Counted from the first letter of the stretch, positions 7,178 to 16,406 are shown. The stretch: 64,000 bases of DNA from Paraperibacillus esterisolvens (GCF_046237625.1 NZ_CP143545.1:1426001-1490000), one strand, 5' to 3'. The notes: generated by a model from the letters alone, not told the origin. Made by a program: numbers and translations.

Positions 7178-8272
7178 ATGCTTGGTATATCAGTGTATTT
7201 AGGACACATGGAGCAGGAAGCACAAAGGAAGTATCTTGGACAAATGAAGACTGCAGGCTTCTGCTCCATCTTCACATCACTGCATATTCCGGAAGATGAT
7301 CCCGGAGAGTTTCCGGACTTATTGAAAATCCTCGGGAGTCAGGCGGGCGAACTTGGTATGGAATTGATGGCCGATATTTCCCCAATCTCGCTCGAATACT
7401 TAGGGATTGAAAATGGGAAACTCGAAAGAATTAATGAACTGGGGGTAACAGGCCTTAGGATGGATTATGGTATTGAGGAAAAAACCATAGCAGAACTTTC
7501 AAACACCATGAAGGTAGCTTTGAATGCCAGTACAATTGATGAATCCTTTTATAACCAGCTGAAGGATCTTGGCATGTGCTTTGAAAATGCAGAGGCCTGG
7601 CATAATTATTACCCTCGGCCGGAGACAGGACTTGTGAAAGAAGCTTTCATTGAAAAAAATAAATGGCTGGAAAGCCTTGGCTTTACAGTGATGGCCTTTG
7701 TGCCAGGGGACGAAAATCTCAGAGGACCGATTTTTAAAGGCCTTCCCACTTTGGAGGACCACAGGGGCAAAAGTCCATTTGCATCTTTTTTAGATCTCCA
7801 TCATGTATGTCATGTTTCCAAAGTGCTGATAGGGGACAGGTCCCTTACACCGGAAACAATGAATAAATTCAAGAAATATTCCACAGGCATCCTTGAGCTT
7901 GATGCTGAGTTTCTGCCTGGCGTGACGCCATCCGAAAGGGATATTGCGGGCATTGTTCATAAGAGCCGTCCTGACCCATCCCGCGATGTTATACGGTCAG
8001 AGCCTTCACGCATCTATGCTGCAGCCAGGGCCGCTGTGATCAAGCCTGGAAGGCAGCACGTACGCCTGAGAGGGGCCATCACGATCGATAATGAGCAGTA
8101 CGGCCGATATCAGGGTGAACTGCAGATCATAAAAGAGCCGCTTGATGCTGATCCCAATGTGAATGTAATTGGCCATATCAGGGACCAGGATATTGAATTG
8201 ATTCCATATCTTTATCCCGGAAAAACTTTCACATTCAGGGACATGACAATTTTCAACAAGGAAACGCAATAA
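7178..8272 (+). CDS. mupG: MupG-type 6-phospho-N-acetylmuramidase (DUF871 family)
   Basis: A 364-residue soluble protein of the DUF871 family. The N-terminal about 240 residues look like a TIM-barrel glycosidase (starting ISVYLGHMEQE; DISPISLEYLG; GLRMDYG), and the rest (about 250-364) is the smaller C-terminal domain. MupG of Staphylococcus aureus hydrolyses MurNAc-6P-GlcNAc, imported by MurP, to MurNAc-6P and GlcNAc. The same gene company (murR, murQ, murP) supports this role here; older annotations call the family outer surface protein or hypothetical. A strong RBS (AAAGGAGG, ending near 7171) precedes ATG 7178. It is separated from murP by 635 bp of repeats, so it may have its own promoter; none is obvious. 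Confidence 0.82.
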   Translation: MLGISVYLGHMEQEAQRKYLGQMKTAGFCSIFTSLHIPEDDPGEFPDLLKILGSQAGELGMELMADISPISLEYLGIENGKLERINELGVTGLRMDYGIEEKTIAELSNTMKVALNASTIDESFYNQLKDLGMCFENAEAWHNYYPRPETGLVKEAFIEKNKWLESLGFTVMAFVPGDENLRGPIFKGLPTLEDHRGKSPFASFLDLHHVCHVSKVLIGDRSLTPETMNKFKKYSTGILELDAEFLPGVTPSERDIAGIVHKSRPDPSRDVIRSEPSRIYAAARAAVIKPGRQHVRLRGAITIDNEQYGRYQGELQIIKEPLDADPNVNVIGHIRDQDIELIPYLYPGKTFTFRDMTIFNKETQ

Positions 8273-8346
8273 ACAGCAAAAGAATCTAAAAAAATATAAT
8301 TTTAGAAAAATAATTTAAATTAAAGACAGGATTCGCGCCGTAAAGG

Positions 8347-8375
8347 TAGACAGAAATTTTTTCTTTTTATACAAT
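8347..8375 (+). promoter_or_regulatory. Sigma-A promoter of sucCD
   Basis: -35 TAGACA (8347-8352) and -10 TACAAT (8370-8375) with a 17-bp spacer, about 40 bp upstream of the sucC start codon. Confidence 0.75.
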
Positions 8376-8388
8376 GAAAGCGCAGTCT
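8374..8388 (+). promoter_or_regulatory. cre site (CcpA) overlapping the sucCD promoter
   Basis: ATGAAAGCGCAGTCT fits WTGNAANCGNWNNCW at every position and overlaps the end of the -10 box in exactly the register seen at murQ. It predicts carbon catabolite repression of succinyl-CoA synthetase. Confidence 0.65.
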
Positions 8389-8423
8389 ATTTTTATTGTG
8401 ATAGTTTGATAGGAGGATGGGAA

Positions 8424-9584
8424 ATGAATATCCATGAATATCAGGGGAAAGAAGTCCTCAGAAAATATGGAGTAGCTGTTCCGAATGGCCGTGTTGCTTT
8501 TACAGTTGATGAAGCAGTAGAGGCTGCTAAGGAGCTAGGGACAAAGGTTTGTGTTGTCAAGGCGCAGATTCATGCCGGCGGACGCGGAAAAGCTGGCGGT
8601 GTAAAAGTAGCCAAAAGCCTTGAAGAAGTCGAGAAGTATGCTGGGGAAATTCTTGGCAAGACCCTTGTTACGCACCAGACAGGCCCGGAAGGAAAAGAAG
8701 TCAAGCGCCTTCTGATCGAAGAAGGGTGCGATATCAAAAAAGAATACTACATCGGACTCGTTCTTGACCGCGCCACTTCCCGGATCGTTCTTATGGCTTC
8801 CGAAGAAGGCGGTACAGAAATTGAAGAAGTAGCTGAAAAAACGCCTGAGAAAATCTTTAAAGAGACGATCGACCCTGTAGTCGGGCTTACTGGCTACCAG
8901 GCAAGAAGGATCGCATTCAATATCAATATCCCAAAAGAGCTGGTTGGACAGGCTGTTAAGTTCATGATGAGCCTTTACACTGCTTTCACTGAAAAAGATT
9001 GCTCTATTGCTGAAATCAACCCGCTTGTAGTCACTGGCGACGGAAAAGTAATGGCACTTGATGCTAAACTGAACTTCGATGCCAATGCTCTATACCGAAA
9101 TAAAGATATAGTAGAATACAGAGATCTAGAAGAAGAAGATCCAAAGGAAATTGAAGCTTCTAAATTTGATCTGACCTACATCGCGCTTGACGGCAATATC
9201 GGCTGTCTTGTAAACGGTGCAGGCCTTGCCATGGCAACGATGGACATCATTAAGCACTACGGCGGAGATCCGGCCAACTTCCTGGACGTTGGGGGCGGTG
9301 CCACTGCAGAAAAGGTAACGGAAGCGTTTAAGATCATCCTTTCCGACCAGAATGTAAAAGGCATTTTCGTCAACATCTTTGGCGGAATCATGAAGTGTGA
9401 TGTTATTGCTGAAGGTGTTGTTGCTGCGACAAAACAGCTTGGCTTGAATGTGCCGCTTGTTGTTCGCCTTGAAGGCACAAACGTAGACCTGGGCAAGAAG
9501 ATCCTTAATGAGTCTGGCTTAAATATCACTGCTGCCGGTTCAATGGCCGATGGAGCAGAAAAGATCGTTAAATTAGTAGGTTAA
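8424..9584 (+). CDS. sucC: Succinyl-CoA synthetase (ADP-forming) beta subunit
   Basis: Beta subunit of the TCA-cycle enzyme that converts succinyl-CoA plus ADP and phosphate to succinate and ATP; works as a heterotetramer with SucD. The 386 residues match the family: N-terminal ATP-grasp domain from MNIHEYQGKEVLRKYGV, KAQIHAGGRGKAGGVK, the GCDIKKEYYIG strand, and the C-terminal CoA-ligase-like domain with DVGGGATAEKV and FVNIFGGIMKCDVIAEG. ATG 8424 with AGGAGG at 8411-8416 is chosen rather than the upstream in-frame TTG 8406, which includes the RBS. sucD follows after 18 bp. Confidence 0.98.
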   Translation: MNIHEYQGKEVLRKYGVAVPNGRVAFTVDEAVEAAKELGTKVCVVKAQIHAGGRGKAGGVKVAKSLEEVEKYAGEILGKTLVTHQTGPEGKEVKRLLIEEGCDIKKEYYIGLVLDRATSRIVLMASEEGGTEIEEVAEKTPEKIFKETIDPVVGLTGYQARRIAFNINIPKELVGQAVKFMMSLYTAFTEKDCSIAEINPLVVTGDGKVMALDAKLNFDANALYRNKDIVEYRDLEEEDPKEIEASKFDLTYIALDGNIGCLVNGAGLAMATMDIIKHYGGDPANFLDVGGGATAEKVTEAFKIILSDQNVKGIFVNIFGGIMKCDVIAEGVVAATKQLGLNVPLVVRLEGTNVDLGKKILNESGLNITAAGSMADGAEKIVKLVG

Positions 9585-9602
9585 AAGGCAGGGGGGACAA
9601 AA

Positions 9603-10505
9603 ATGAGCGTATTCATTAACAAAGATACTAAAGTCATTGTGCAGGGGATCACTGGTTCCACGGCTCTATTCCATACAAAGCAGATGCTTGAATATGGCAC
9701 TCAGATCGTGGCTGGGGTGACTCCGGGAAAAGGCGGCACCGAGGTGGAAGGTGTACCTGTTTTCAATACATTAATAGAAGCAAAAAACCAAACCGGTGCA
9801 AATGCTTCCGTCATTTATGTACCGGCTCCTTTTGCGGCTGATGCAATCCTTGAGGCCGTAGATGCAGAGCTTGATATTGTCATCTGTATCACAGAACACA
9901 TTCCTGTCCTGGATATGGTCAAAGTAAAGAGGTATATGGAAGGCAAAAAGACCCGCCTTGTCGGGCCTAACTGCCCGGGTGTCATCACTCCTGGCGAGTG
10001 CAAGATCGGAATTATGCCTGGTTATATCCATACGAAAGGCCATGTAGGTGTCGTTTCCCGCTCAGGAACACTTACATATGAAGCGGTACACCAGCTTACA
10101 CAAGAAGGTATCGGCCAGACAACAGCTGTAGGCATCGGCGGAGACCCTGTCAACGGTACAGACTTTATCGATGTATTAAAGGCATTCAACGAAGATGAAG
10201 ACACTTATGCTGTTATCATGATTGGTGAAATCGGCGGAACTGCAGAGGAAGAAGCTGCGGAGTGGATCAAAGCCAATATGACAAAGCCTGTAGTAGGCTT
10301 CATCGGTGGAAGAACCGCCCCTCCAGGAAAGCGTATGGGCCATGCCGGCGCCATCATTTCCGGCGGAAAGGGAACTGCTGACGAAAAGATCCGCGTTATG
10401 AATGAATGCGGCATTCAAGTGGCGGAAACGCCGTCCGTTATGGGCGAAACCCTCATCTCCGTCTTAAAGGAAAAAGGAATTTACGACAAATGTAAGACTC
10501 ATTAA
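9603..10505 (+). CDS. sucD: Succinyl-CoA synthetase alpha subunit
   Basis: Alpha subunit carrying the CoA-binding Rossmann domain (VQGITGSTALFHTKQM near residue 13) and the phospho-histidine active site: His247 in KRMGHAGAIISGGKGTA. The 300-residue length is standard. It forms the active complex with SucC, encoded 18 bp upstream and surely co-transcribed. RBS GGGGGGA precedes ATG 9603. A strong terminator follows the stop codon. Confidence 0.98.
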   Translation: MSVFINKDTKVIVQGITGSTALFHTKQMLEYGTQIVAGVTPGKGGTEVEGVPVFNTLIEAKNQTGANASVIYVPAPFAADAILEAVDAELDIVICITEHIPVLDMVKVKRYMEGKKTRLVGPNCPGVITPGECKIGIMPGYIHTKGHVGVVSRSGTLTYEAVHQLTQEGIGQTTAVGIGGDPVNGTDFIDVLKAFNEDEDTYAVIMIGEIGGTAEEEAAEWIKANMTKPVVGFIGGRTAPPGKRMGHAGAIISGGKGTADEKIRVMNECGIQVAETPSVMGETLISVLKEKGIYDKCKTH

Positions 10506-10516
10506 TAAGCTTAATT

Positions 10517-10571
10517 GCCGAGGATGTCCTAAAGGGCAATTCCCTTTTAAACAGGGCATTCTCGGCTTTTT
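10517..10571 (+). terminator. Rho-independent terminator after sucD
   Basis: GCCGAG (10517-10522) and the adjoining ATG.CCT pair with AGGGCAT.CTCGGC (ending 10566), followed by TTTTT. Ends the sucCD operon. Confidence 0.8.
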
Positions 10572-10593
10572 CCTATGGAAAGGAAGTGTGCAA

Positions 10594-11481
10594 TTGGACA
10601 AATGGAAAGAAAGATTAATCCATCTGGATCACTGCAGGGGAATTGGATGGAAGGCGATATATCACATCCTGAATGCGGATAGGAACCTTTGGGGAATTTA
10701 TGACCGAAGCTATAACGAATGGAAACAGGTTTTACACCTGCCCCGGGAAAATCTCCATAATTTTTATCATGATTTACATACCCTCCACATCGAACGTCTC
10801 CTAGAGCAATATGCCGCGAATCAAATTGAATGTCTCACCATCTCAGACCCCGAGTATCCTCATTCACTAAAATACATTTTCAACCCGCCATGGGTGCTGT
10901 ATACAAGCGGTAATCAGAGCCTTCTATCAGAGGCCTGTATCCTCGCGGCTGTCGGCCCCAGAAAGCCTGGAACATATGGTCTCCAAGTCATCAAGCGCCT
11001 CCTCCCGCCTCTGATCAAGAGAGGATACGTCATTGCCAGCGGCCTGGCAGCCGGCATAGATACCGAAGCTCACAAACTGGCCATCCTGCATGGCGGAAAA
11101 ACCATCGGGGTTCTGGGAAGCGGTCTTATGCAAATATATCCACGGGAGAACACGGGGCTTGCGCTCGAGATGATGAAAAAAGGCATTGTGATTTCTGAAT
11201 ATTCTCCATTCAAGAAGGCAGAGCCCTGGATGTTCCCGAACAGGAACAGAATCATCAGCGGCCTTTCTGCCGGCGTCTTATTAATAGAAGCAAAAGAAAG
11301 AAGCGGATCTCTCATTACTGCCTATCATGCCATGGAGCAGGGGAAGGACGTGTTTGCAGTGCCAGGCAGTATCCTGAGCCCAGAATCTAGAGGAACCAAT
11401 AAATTGATACAGGACGGGGCTGCACCCGTCTTAAGCTGGGAGGATATTGAGGCTGAAATGACTGGTCCCAGCCGAAATTGA
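10594..11481 (+). CDS. dprA: DNA processing protein DprA (Smf)
   Basis: DprA binds incoming single-stranded DNA during transformation and loads RecA. The 295-residue protein has an N-terminal HhH/SAM-like region (about 1-70) and the DprA Rossmann-fold domain (about 75-285), with VGPRKPGTYG, ASGLAAGIDTEAH, TIGVLGSGL and YPRENTGLA as family motifs, and ends soon after, without a long winged-helix domain. TTG 10594 is preferred because the AGGAA motif at 10581-10585 is eight bases upstream; GTG 10588 would be only two bases from it. It lies between sucD and topA as in B. subtilis. Usually under competence control; no ComK box was confidently seen. Confidence 0.93.
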   Translation: MDKWKERLIHLDHCRGIGWKAIYHILNADRNLWGIYDRSYNEWKQVLHLPRENLHNFYHDLHTLHIERLLEQYAANQIECLTISDPEYPHSLKYIFNPPWVLYTSGNQSLLSEACILAAVGPRKPGTYGLQVIKRLLPPLIKRGYVIASGLAAGIDTEAHKLAILHGGKTIGVLGSGLMQIYPRENTGLALEMMKKGIVISEYSPFKKAEPWMFPNRNRIISGLSAGVLLIEAKERSGSLITAYHAMEQGKDVFAVPGSILSPESRGTNKLIQDGAAPVLSWEDIEAEMTGPSRN

Positions 11482-11672
11482 ATCGAATCAGTTGTAAAAT
11501 CAGACAAAGTAGGATACATTTTTGCAAAAGAAAAGCCCCTGTTAGAAAACAATGGGATAAATACTCTAAATAAATGATATAAATGAAGAAACATGGGATA
11601 GATGGACTTCTAAAACCGCGAAATCTTTTGCCCTCATCAGTCAGAATACACAGGTGCGAAAATGATTTAAGA

Positions 11673-11701
11673 TTGACAAACCATTTTTTAATGTTTAATA
11701 A
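11673..11701 (+). promoter_or_regulatory. Putative sigma-A promoter of topA
   Basis: Consensus -35 TTGACA (11673-11678) is followed after 17 bp by a weaker TAATAA (11696-11701), about 40 bp upstream of the topA start. The rest of the 260-bp dprA-topA gap shows nothing else I can name. Confidence 0.55.
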
Positions 11702-11741
11702 TAGTGAAGATTTATTAATCCCTCTTTGAGGAGGACTTTGA

Positions 11742-13817
11742 ATGTCTGATTACCTGGTAATAGTGGAATCGCCGGCAAAGGCGAAGACGATTGAAAAATA
11801 TTTAGGGAAAAAATATAAGGTCAAAGCTTCCATGGGGCATGTAAGAGATTTGCCCAGGAGCCAAATGGGAGTAGACGTTGAAAACGAATTCAATCCTAAG
11901 TATATAACCATTAGAGGAAAAGGCCCTGTATTAAAAGATCTGAAAACAGCCGCAAAAAAGGCAAAGAAAATTTATCTTGCGGCTGACCCGGACAGGGAAG
12001 GGGAAGCAATTGCCTGGCATCTGGCGCATACTCTGGATGTCGATACCTCATCCGACTGCAGAGTGGTTTTCAATGAAATCACAAAAGACGCCATTAAAGA
12101 ATCATTCAAGCATCCAAGGCCGATCGATATGGATCTCGTGGATGCCCAGCAGGCAAGGCGGATCCTTGACCGGCTCGTAGGCTATAACATCAGCCCGCTC
12201 CTGTGGAAAAAAGTCAAGAAAGGCCTGAGCGCAGGGCGGGTACAATCGGTAGCGGTCCGCCTGATCATCGACCGTGAAAAAGAGATACAAAAGTTCATTC
12301 CAGAAGAATATTGGACAATCAAAGCGGAATTCATGAAAGGCAAGGACCTGTTCGAAGCATCTTTCTTCAGCCTGGATGGAAAAAAAGTACAGCTGACGAA
12401 TGAAGAAGAAGTCAATTCGGTATTATCCAGATTGAAGGGCCATGAGTTCCAGGTTTCCAATGTCACTAAGAAAGAGCGCAAAAGAAATGCTGCTGCCCCT
12501 TTTACGACATCTTCGCTTCAGCAGGAGGCAGCCAGGAAGCTTAATTTCCGGGCGAAAAAGACAATGATGATCGCCCAGCAGCTATACGAAGGGATCGAGA
12601 TCGGCAAAGAAGGGACAGCCGGACTCATCACTTATATGAGAACAGATTCAACAAGGATTTCCGATACAGCGAAAAATGAAGCCAGGGAATTTATTTCCGG
12701 ACAATATGGCGCCGAATATGCCGTTGCCGAAGAAAGAAAGGACAAAAAGCAGACCAATGCACAGGATGCACATGAGGCAATCCGGCCAACAAGTGCCTTA
12801 AGGGATCCTGCTTCCGTTAAAGAATATCTTTCCAGGGATCAATACAGATTGTATAAGCTGGTCTGGGAGCGCTTCGTCGCAAGCCAGATGGCCCCTGCCA
12901 TTCTGGATACAATGAGCGTGGACCTTGAAAACTCGGGTGTGCTGTTCAGGGCGACAGGCTCAAAGATCAAGTTCGCCGGGTTTATGAAGGTGTATGTTGA
13001 AGGAACGGACGATTCAGAAGAAGAAAAGGAAAACTTCCTGCCTGTACTTGAAGAAGGCGACCGTGCAAAAGCGGGGGATATGGATAAGAAGCAGCATTTT
13101 ACCCAGCCGCCGCCGCGCTATACAGAAGCACGGCTCGTAAGGACACTGGAAGAGCTCGGAATAGGGCGGCCTTCCACCTTTGCACCGACTCTTGATACCA
13201 TCCAAAAGCGGGGCTATGTCGCGCTGGATAACAAAAGGTTCATCCCAACCGAGCTTGGTGAAATTGTACTGGAGCTCATCCTTGAATTCTTCCCTGATAT
13301 TCTTGATGTTGAATTCACAGCAAAGATGGAGAGGGACCTTGATGACATTGAGGACGGAAAGATTGCCTGGGTTCGTGTCATTGATGATTTTTATAAAGAC
13401 TTTGAAGGACATCTTGAAAAAGCGGAAGCAGAGATGGAGAAGGTAGAAATAAAAGATGAACCCGCAGGCGAAGATTGTGAACATTGCGGAAGTCCCATGG
13501 TTTTCAAAATGGGGCGTTACGGCAAGTTTATGGCCTGCTCTAATTTCCCTGACTGCCGCAATACCAAAGCCATTGTCAAGGAAATCGGCGTTAAGTGCCC
13601 GAATTGTCATGAAGGAAATATCATCGAAAGAAAGAGCAAGAAGAAACGGATTTTCTACGGCTGCGATCGATATCCTGAATGTGAGTTTATTTCCTGGGAT
13701 AAGCCGCTTGCCCGAAAATGTCCGAAATGCGACAATTTCCTGGTGGAAAAAAAGCTTAAAAAGGGCATTCAGGTACAGTGCGTGAACTGCGATTACAAAG
13801 AAGAGCCGCAAAGCTAG
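11742..13817 (+). CDS. topA: DNA topoisomerase I
   Basis: Type IA topoisomerase that relaxes negative supercoils. The 691 residues show a TOPRIM domain at the N-terminus (LVIVESPAKAKTIEKYLG; the acidic AADPDREGEAIAWHL), the active-site Tyr298 in GLITYMRTDSTRIS, and QDAHEAIRPT. The C-terminus (about 575-691) carries three four-cysteine zinc ribbons: CEHC...CSNFPDC, CPNCHEG...CDRYPEC, and CPKC...CVNC. Start ATG 11742 has GAGGAGGAC upstream. It stands as its own transcription unit, with a promoter before and a terminator after. Confidence 0.98.
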   Translation: MSDYLVIVESPAKAKTIEKYLGKKYKVKASMGHVRDLPRSQMGVDVENEFNPKYITIRGKGPVLKDLKTAAKKAKKIYLAADPDREGEAIAWHLAHTLDVDTSSDCRVVFNEITKDAIKESFKHPRPIDMDLVDAQQARRILDRLVGYNISPLLWKKVKKGLSAGRVQSVAVRLIIDREKEIQKFIPEEYWTIKAEFMKGKDLFEASFFSLDGKKVQLTNEEEVNSVLSRLKGHEFQVSNVTKKERKRNAAAPFTTSSLQQEAARKLNFRAKKTMMIAQQLYEGIEIGKEGTAGLITYMRTDSTRISDTAKNEAREFISGQYGAEYAVAEERKDKKQTNAQDAHEAIRPTSALRDPASVKEYLSRDQYRLYKLVWERFVASQMAPAILDTMSVDLENSGVLFRATGSKIKFAGFMKVYVEGTDDSEEEKENFLPVLEEGDRAKAGDMDKKQHFTQPPPRYTEARLVRTLEELGIGRPSTFAPTLDTIQKRGYVALDNKRFIPTELGEIVLELILEFFPDILDVEFTAKMERDLDDIEDGKIAWVRVIDDFYKDFEGHLEKAEAEMEKVEIKDEPAGEDCEHCGSPMVFKMGRYGKFMACSNFPDCRNTKAIVKEIGVKCPNCHEGNIIERKSKKKRIFYGCDRYPECEFISWDKPLARKCPKCDNFLVEKKLKKGIQVQCVNCDYKEEPQS

Positions 13818-13845
13818 CCAGGTGGGGATTCCCCACCTGCTTTTT
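13818..13845 (+). terminator. Rho-independent terminator after topA
   Basis: AGGTGGGG (13820-13827) pairs with CCCCACCT (13831-13838), a short ATT loop, followed by GCTTTTT. Confidence 0.85.
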
Positions 13846-13953
13846 ACATGGCGGGAAAGAACAGGCTAATACAAAGCCGTTTTATATAAAACTTCAGGAA
13901 AAGCCAGAAATCATGAAACTTTTTTTATTTTCACGCGTATTGTAAAATGCATA

Positions 13954-13983
13954 TGGACAAGTATAGAGTTTAGGGTTTATAAT
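13954..13983 (+). promoter_or_regulatory. Sigma-A promoter of the trmFO-xerC-hslVU-codY operon
   Basis: -35 TGGACA (13954-13959) and -10 TATAAT (13978-13983), spacer 18 bp. This leaves a leader of about 115 nt before trmFO. Confidence 0.65.
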
Positions 13984-14106
13984 GCTTTGTTCGGACTTGC
14001 ACAATCTGTCCGGTGATACTGGCATGTTTTACGCTGATCATTTAAGGAAACGCTAGTTTAAAATAAATACTTTTATAATTCATAGATGTTATCGGAGGTT
14101 CGTAAA

Positions 14107-15414
14107 ATGGATAAAGCAGCAGTTAATGTAATTGGCGCCGGCCTGGCTGGCAGTGAAGCAGCCTGGCAGCTTGCGAAGAGGGGGATCAAGGTAAACCTGT
14201 TTGAAATGCGTCCGGTCAGGCAGACGCCTGCCCACCATACAGATAAATTTGCCGAGCTTGTCTGCAGCAATTCTTTACGTGCCAATACACTGACCAATGC
14301 TGTAGGGGTACTTAAAGAAGAGATGAGGAAGCTTGACTCTATCATCATATCGTCTGCAGATGCCTGCTCGGTCCCAGCTGGCGGAGCGCTTGCCGTCGAC
14401 CGTCATGAATTTGCCGCCAGAGTGACTGAGATGGTCAAGAACCATCAACATGTAACAGTCTTTAATGAAGAGGTAACTGAAATACCGGAAGGGCCGACAA
14501 TCATTGCGACAGGCCCGCTTACAAGCCCGGCCCTTGCCGAGAAGTTAAAGGCGCTGACTGGCGAAGAATACCTTTACTTTTATGATGCTGCAGCTCCCAT
14601 TCTTGAGAAAGACAGCATCGATATGGAAAAGGTGTATCTGAAATCAAGGTATGACAAAGGAGAAGCCGCTTACCTGAACTGTCCTATGACTGAGGAAGAG
14701 TTCGACCGCTTTTATGAGGCGCTTACGGCCGCAGAAACGGTGCCATTGAAGGAATTTGAAAAAGAAATATTCTTTGAAGGCTGCATGCCGATTGAAGTGA
14801 TGGCAGAGCGCGGAAAAAAGACCATGCTGTTCGGTCCGCTCAAACCAGTCGGCCTTGAGGATCCCAAGACAGGCAAACGTCCTTATGCCGTTGTCCAATT
14901 AAGGCAGGATGATGCTGCCGGAACATTATATAATATAGTAGGTTTTCAGACGCATCTTAAATGGGGACCTCAAAAAGAGGTCATACAGCTGATACCGGGT
15001 CTTGAGAATGCTGAAATTGTCAGATATGGGGTTATGCACCGCAATACTTTTATCAACTCTCCAAAAGTGCTGAAAGCGACCTATCAGCTTCGCGCCCGTG
15101 AGGATTTATTCTTCGCCGGCCAGATGACAGGTGTAGAAGGTTATGTAGAATCAGCGGCTTCTGGACTTGCAGCAGGCATTAATGCGGCACGGCTGGTCAC
15201 TGGAAGGGAGCCGGTTGAGTTTCCTCAGGAGACGGCTATCGGAAGCATGGCGAGATATATTACCTCGGCAAACACAAAGAACTTCCAGCCGATGAATGCC
15301 AACTTTGGCCTGTTCCCGGATCTAGAGAAACGGATCAAAGCAAAAAAAGACCGAAATGAAATGCATGCAAACCGGGCGCTGGAAACAATTCAGAACTTTG
15401 TGAAAAATTTGTAA
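14107..15414 (+). CDS. trmFO: tRNA (uracil-54-C5)-methyltransferase, folate-dependent TrmFO
   Basis: TrmFO makes ribothymidine at position 54 of tRNA using methylene-tetrahydrofolate and FAD (formerly called Gid). The FAD-binding motif is right at the start (VIGAGLAGSEAAWQLAKRG), followed by LFEMRPVRQTPAHHTDKFAE, ELVCSNSLRA and, near the end, GVEGYVESAASGLAAGINA. The length, 435 residues, equals that of B. subtilis TrmFO. ATG 14107 with CGGAGGT (14093-14099) is preferred to ATG 14086, which lacks an RBS and precedes this one. It is first in the group leading to codY. Confidence 0.97.
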   Translation: MDKAAVNVIGAGLAGSEAAWQLAKRGIKVNLFEMRPVRQTPAHHTDKFAELVCSNSLRANTLTNAVGVLKEEMRKLDSIIISSADACSVPAGGALAVDRHEFAARVTEMVKNHQHVTVFNEEVTEIPEGPTIIATGPLTSPALAEKLKALTGEEYLYFYDAAAPILEKDSIDMEKVYLKSRYDKGEAAYLNCPMTEEEFDRFYEALTAAETVPLKEFEKEIFFEGCMPIEVMAERGKKTMLFGPLKPVGLEDPKTGKRPYAVVQLRQDDAAGTLYNIVGFQTHLKWGPQKEVIQLIPGLENAEIVRYGVMHRNTFINSPKVLKATYQLRAREDLFFAGQMTGVEGYVESAASGLAAGINAARLVTGREPVEFPQETAIGSMARYITSANTKNFQPMNANFGLFPDLEKRIKAKKDRNEMHANRALETIQNFVKNL

Positions 15415-15473
15415 AATAAATTGCCTGGCTATATAAACTATGTTACTATTTAGTAGCTTTGCGGGGTGGCAGT

Positions 15474-16367
15474 ATGGAAACTGAAAAGCTTCAGGCAGAT
15501 GCTTTCATTGAGTATCTGCAGGTAGAAAAGAACAGCTCACAGCATACCATTTCTAATTACCTGAAAGACATTAATGAATTCATGGAATTCATGACTGATC
15601 ATAAAATTTCCGGATTTGAGACTGTTGAATATACTGATGCCAGATACTACCTGACAGTTCTGCATGACAAGAAGCTTGCCAAAAAAACCATAGCCAGGAA
15701 AACATCCTGCCTGCGCAGTCTTTATAAATTCCTAATGCGGGAGAAGGCTGTGCAGTCCAATCCGTTTGCCCAGGTATCGCTTCCTAAAAAAGAGCATAAA
15801 CTTCCACGCTTCCTTTATGAACTGGAGCTGCAGCCGCTATTTGAAGTCTGTGCTGAAGAAACCCCAATGGGAAAAAGGGACCTTGCACTGCTCGAGCTGC
15901 TGTATGGAACGGGCATAAGGGTCAGCGAGTGCTGTTCGGTCACGCTGAAGGATCTTGATACGGGCCTTGGCACCCTGCTTGTTCATGGAAAAGGAAGGAA
16001 GGACAGGTACCTGCCAGTCGGAGGCATGGCTCTTGCTGCCGTCAAGGAATATCTAACCATCAGAACCTCACTGCTTAAGGGTGCAGACCATGAGTATATG
16101 TTTGTGAATGCAAAAGGGTCCCCGCTGACTGCCAGGGGGGTCAGGTACATATTAGACAGGATCATAAAGAAGGCAGCCAAGGATAAGAGCCTGCATCCGC
16201 ATATGCTCAGGCATTCCTTTGCCACACACTTGTTGAATAATGGGGCCGATCTCAGGACCGTACAGGAACTATTGGGCCACTCTGAGATATCGTCCACTCA
16301 AATATATACACATGTAACAAAGGAACAGCTCAGGAAGGTCTATCAATCCGCACACCCCAGGGCATAG
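15474..16367 (+). CDS. xerC: Tyrosine recombinase XerC (CodV)
   Basis: Site-specific recombinase that, with XerD, resolves chromosome dimers at dif. The 297 residues contain an N-terminal SAM-like DNA-binding domain (about 5-95) and a catalytic domain with all six conserved residues: R149 (GTGIRVSE), K173 (HGKGRKDR), H243 and R246 (HPHMLRHSF), H269 (LLGHSEIS) and Y278 (TQIYTHV). ATG 15474 is preceded by GGGGTGG (15462-15468); upstream TTG 15459 is less likely. The position before hslV and codY is that of B. subtilis codV. Confidence 0.96.
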   Translation: METEKLQADAFIEYLQVEKNSSQHTISNYLKDINEFMEFMTDHKISGFETVEYTDARYYLTVLHDKKLAKKTIARKTSCLRSLYKFLMREKAVQSNPFAQVSLPKKEHKLPRFLYELELQPLFEVCAEETPMGKRDLALLELLYGTGIRVSECCSVTLKDLDTGLGTLLVHGKGRKDRYLPVGGMALAAVKEYLTIRTSLLKGADHEYMFVNAKGSPLTARGVRYILDRIIKKAAKDKSLHPHMLRHSFATHLLNNGADLRTVQELLGHSEISSTQIYTHVTKEQLRKVYQSAHPRA

Positions 16368-16406
16368 TCTGCCCATTTTATCAAAGGTGCTTGAAAGGAG
16401 AACGTT

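Noticed and set aside
13014..13811. 265-codon minus-strand frame opposite the topA 3' end
   Set aside because: Shadow of topA coding for its zinc ribbons; no RBS and no recognisable domain.
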